Assembly (NCBI GenBank): GCA_004356415.1 | Contig: SMWN01000105.1 | Coordinates: 1-7,695, forward strand | Origin: Gammaproteobacteria bacterium | Lineage (GTDB): Bacteria > Pseudomonadota > Gammaproteobacteria > Eutrophobiales > Eutrophobiaceae | DNA: 7,695 bases | Direction: 5' to 3' | In this document: piece after piece, positions 5,377 to 7,695 of the stretch | Position numbering within the stretch: the first letter of the stretch is position 1 | How the letters are laid out: every line of letters starts with the position of its first letter | Notes under the pieces: model-generated | Seen by the model: only the letters and a program-made list of their open reading frames with translations | Databases searched by the model: none | What the model was told of the DNA's origin: nothing | Position numbers and translations under genes: made by a program

Positions 5377-5958
5377 TTACCAATCTTTAGTATTTATCGC
5401 CTTAACAGATTTTTTGTCGGAGACTATGACATCATTACTGTCAGGAACTCTAAAAAAAGTATATGAAAGCGTCATTGTTGTAATCTTTTCTGGTAATTTA
5501 CTATCAACAACAAACCGCACGATCATTTCCTTACGTTCCCTAGGCCCAAGAACCTGTTTAATAAAACAGAAACATTCTGTTTTATTAAAATATAACGATG
5601 CTTGGGCTGGTGCCACGCTGGGGACTGCCTGTCCGATTACGGATTTATCCGATTTGTTTTCTACGATAAACACGGCCTCGGCAATTTCACCAGGATGAAT
5701 CTTCATTTTGTATTCAGCCACCTTGAATTTCCAGGGCAAGGCAGGATTGACATTGGTATCAAACTCAACCGTCACTAAACGGTCAACATCGACACGGTTG
5801 GTCTCGGCCTCTGACTGTGAAATCTCTCCAGTCTTGCCGTTGAGTCCAGTGATATCACATAACACGTCATAGATAGGCACCATGACATAACCAAAGCCAA
5901 ACATGACGATAGCAAATACGAAAAGTTTTTTTACTGTGCGTGTTGTGTCTTGTGCCAT
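5377..5958 (-). CDS. ctaG: Cytochrome c oxidase assembly protein CtaG/COX11 (CuB insertion)
   Basis: This 193-aa copper chaperone delivers copper to the CuB centre of subunit I on the periplasmic side. An N-terminal helix (about 10-29, FVFAIVMFGFGYVMVPIY) anchors it, followed by the conserved DVLCDITGLNGKTG stretch with C34. The immunoglobulin-like copper domain carries the CFCF motif (C129-F-C131), then GPRERKEMIVRFVVD. Both essential cysteine positions are intact and the length is normal. ATG 5958 comes only two bases after the stop of the 40-aa gene, so translation is likely coupled; its own ribosome site is weak. It lies between ctaD and coxC as usual. Confidence 0.96.
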   Translation of the reverse strand: MAQDTTRTVKKLFVFAIVMFGFGYVMVPIYDVLCDITGLNGKTGEISQSEAETNRVDVDRLVTVEFDTNVNPALPWKFKVAEYKMKIHPGEIAEAVFIVENKSDKSVIGQAVPSVAPAQASLYFNKTECFCFIKQVLGPRERKEMIVRFVVDSKLPEKITTMTLSYTFFRVPDSNDVIVSDKKSVKAINTKDW

Positions 5959-5960
5959 AA

Positions 5961-6083
5961 CTATATATACACCCGGAATATAACGACATAAAAACCAACT
6001 GCGACCAGCCCAAGAATGATGGCTAGTCGCATGTTCTTTGCTGCCAACTCCTTTTCAGCAGCAGTTTTATCGTTATCACTCAT
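5961..6083 (-). CDS. 40-aa single-span membrane protein between ctaD and ctaG
   Basis: The frame from ATG 6083 to TAG 5963-5961 encodes MSDNDKTAAEKELAAKNMRL followed by a hydrophobic helix (about 19-36, AIILGLVAVGFYVVIF) and RVYI. It fills the gap between ctaD (stop at 6117) and ctaG (ATG 5958), leaving 33 and 2 bases. Small single-helix proteins at this position are annotated in beta/gammaproteobacterial cox clusters as cytochrome oxidase small assembly proteins, and this one fits in size and layout. Its charged N-terminal part would be cytoplasmic. Its exact role is unknown; a link to CuB insertion or subunit I stability is inferred from its position. Confidence 0.8.
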   Translation of the reverse strand: MSDNDKTAAEKELAAKNMRLAIILGLVAVGFYVVIFRVYI

Positions 6084-6116
6084 GTTTAAATTATTACTCA
6101 CTCTATATGAATGCGC

Positions 6117-7694
6117 CTATGAATGAGCCGTCGCTTCCGTAACTTCTGGTGGAGTAGTAAAGCTATGGAATGGGGGTGGCGATGGCAGGGTAAATTCCAG
6201 ACCATGAGCTCCTTCCCAAACCTGGTCCGTTACCTTTTCACCGCCACGAACACACTTGATAACAACCCAGACGAGTATCAGCTGGCTAAGACCAAACACG
6301 AATCCACCGATACTAGCAATCTGGTTCCAATCGGTAAACTGAACATTGTAATCCGGGATACGACGGGGCATGCCTGCCAGTCCGAGGAAGTGCATCGGGA
6401 AGAACAGGACGTTAACAGAAACAGTTGAGCACCAGAAATGCAACTTGCCCAGTTTCTCGTCATACATATGACCGCTCCATTTTGGTAACCAGTAATAGAT
6501 ACCGCCCAATAACCCAAATATGATGCCGGGCACGATGATATAGTGAAAGTGCGCAACGATGAAGTAAGTATCATGATACTGGAAGTCGACCGGGGTAATG
6601 CCCATCATCAAACCAGTGAAACCACCAATCGAGAACATGATCAGAGTACCGATTGCAAATAACATCGGTGTTTCGAAGGTCATGGAACCCTTCCACATGG
6701 TTGCCGTCCAGTTAAAGATTTTCACGCCGGTTGGCACGGCGATCGCCATGGTTGCATACATAAAGTAAAGCTCGCCGACCAGTGGCATCCCAACAGTAAA
6801 CATGTGGTGTGCCCAGACAAAAAACGACAAGAATGCAATCGACGCCGTTGCGTAAACCATCGACACATAACCGAACAGCGGTTTGCGAGAAAAGGTCGGG
6901 ATAATCTGGGAAATAACACCGAATGAGGGTAAGACCAGGATATACACCTCAGGGTGGCCAAAAAACCAGAAAAGATGCTGGAACATAACCGGATCACCAC
7001 CGCCCGCTGCATCAAAGAAAGCGGTACCAAAGTATTTATCGGTCAAGAGCATGGTCACCGCGCCAGCAAACACCGGCATAGCAGCTATTAACAGAAACGC
7101 GGTAATAATCCAGGTCCAGACAAACAGCGGTAATTTCATGAAGGTCATGTGTGGGGCACGCATATTAAAGACTGTCGCGATAATATTAATCGCACCCATG
7201 ATCGAGGAGATGCCCAGAAGGTGGATTGCGAAGATTAAAAATGGAAAACCATCGCCCATTTGCAATACCAAAGGCGGATACATGGTCCAACCACTCGCTG
7301 GTGCTCCGCCTTGCATAAAAAAGGTTGATAACAAGAGGGTGAAAGCAAATGGAAGAATCCAGAAACTCATATTATTCATTCGTGGCAGTGCCATATCCGG
7401 CGCACCAATCATCATTGGTATCATCCAGTTGGCCAGGCCAACACCGGCCGGCATCAATGCGCCGAAAATCATGACCAGTGCATGCACCGTGGTCATTGAA
7501 TTGAAAAATTGCGGATCGACAAATTGCAATCCCGGCTGGAATAATTCAGCGCGAATAACCATTGCCATGGCGCCGCCAACAAAAAACATGATCAAGGCAA
7601 ACACCAGATACATGGTGCCAATGTCCTTATGATTTGTTGAAAACAGCCAGCGGCCTATTCCAGTTGGTTTATGATCGTGATGATCGTCTTCGTG
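6117..7694 (-). CDS. ctaD: Cytochrome c oxidase subunit I, 5'-partial
   Basis: This is the catalytic heme-copper subunit reducing O2 to water and pumping protons. The frame stays open to the window edge: 525 residues are visible, beginning HEDDHHDHKPTGIGRWLFSTN, so only a few N-terminal codons are missing. Numbered from the first visible residue, H71 and H384 are heme a ligands, H382 the heme a3 ligand, and H247, H296 and H297 the CuB ligands. Y251 is the cross-linked tyrosine (GHPEVY). D100 (GAPDMALPRMNN) heads the D channel, E249 is its inner glutamate and K325 (PTGVKIFNW) marks the K channel, so this is an A1-type proton-pumping aa3 oxidase with no key residue missing. The C-terminus has the usual GLEFTLPSPPPFHSF. 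Subunit II (coxB) is expected just upstream, outside the window. Confidence 0.98.
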   Translation of the reverse strand, partial: HEDDHHDHKPTGIGRWLFSTNHKDIGTMYLVFALIMFFVGGAMAMVIRAELFQPGLQFVDPQFFNSMTTVHALVMIFGALMPAGVGLANWMIPMMIGAPDMALPRMNNMSFWILPFAFTLLLSTFFMQGGAPASGWTMYPPLVLQMGDGFPFLIFAIHLLGISSIMGAINIIATVFNMRAPHMTFMKLPLFVWTWIITAFLLIAAMPVFAGAVTMLLTDKYFGTAFFDAAGGGDPVMFQHLFWFFGHPEVYILVLPSFGVISQIIPTFSRKPLFGYVSMVYATASIAFLSFFVWAHHMFTVGMPLVGELYFMYATMAIAVPTGVKIFNWTATMWKGSMTFETPMLFAIGTLIMFSIGGFTGLMMGITPVDFQYHDTYFIVAHFHYIIVPGIIFGLLGGIYYWLPKWSGHMYDEKLGKLHFWCSTVSVNVLFFPMHFLGLAGMPRRIPDYNVQFTDWNQIASIGGFVFGLSQLILVWVVIKCVRGGEKVTDQVWEGAHGLEFTLPSPPPFHSFTTPPEVTEATAHS

Positions 7695-7695
7695 G

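Noticed and set aside
5249..5698. Plus-strand 149-codon frame across coxC and ctaG
   Set aside because: It spans two confidently identified genes on the other strand and shows no domain or signal.
6883..7632. Long plus-strand open frame of 249 codons opposite ctaD
   Set aside because: It is antisense to a fully motif-supported ctaD; the product is basic and low in recognisable motifs, and there is no supporting start context.
7668..7694. His/Asp-rich start of ctaD (HEDDHHDH) as a special metal-binding site
   Set aside because: A short His/Asp-rich cytoplasmic N-terminus is common in gammaproteobacterial ctaD, so it is not notable here.

Overview
The window is a bacterial chromosomal segment built around the 3' part of an aa3-type cytochrome c oxidase (complex IV) gene cluster, read almost entirely on the minus strand. 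The gene order ctaD, small membrane protein, ctaG/COX11, coxC, DUF2909-type twin-transmembrane protein on the opposite strand, SURF1, SCO-like membrane protein, start of ctaA/COX15 is one I associate with Gammaproteobacteria such as Pseudomonas. A gammaproteobacterium with aerobic respiration is the best guess; I cannot name a genus from sequence alone.

From right to left, which is the direction of transcription: 7694-6117 is ctaD (subunit I, N-terminus cut by the window edge). 6083-5961 is a 40-aa single-span protein. 5958-5377 is ctaG (CuB insertion) and 5346-4453 is coxC (subunit III). At 4172-4405 a DUF2909-type gene on the plus strand converges on coxC, with a nested hairpin between them that may be a bidirectional terminator. 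4099-3341 is SURF1, joined by an ATGA overlap to a 202-aa SCO-like protein (3344-2736). The expected next gene, heme A synthase ctaA, is present only as its first ~43 codons (2704-2561) and then breaks off. The usual followers ctaB and sco are not seen.

Beyond the break lie two genes that are not standard members of this cluster. One encodes a 196-aa exported, C-terminally anchored protein of unknown function (2434-1844). The other encodes a large membrane-anchored multicopper oxidase (1739-69) whose motifs fit a two-domain enzyme with its type 1 copper only in domain 1. A palindromic REP-like repeat lies between these two genes, and the start of a second copy lies past the oxidase at the window edge, so the oxidase gene is bracketed by the repeat.

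Functionally, the right two thirds supply catalytic subunits and copper/heme assembly factors for a proton-pumping oxidase. The left third looks like a periplasmic copper-oxidase module joined on at a rearrangement that destroyed ctaA. The most notable points are the truncated ctaA, the oxidase plus 196-aa protein pair, and the tiny, easily missed genes around ctaG. No tRNA, rRNA or CRISPR was seen.
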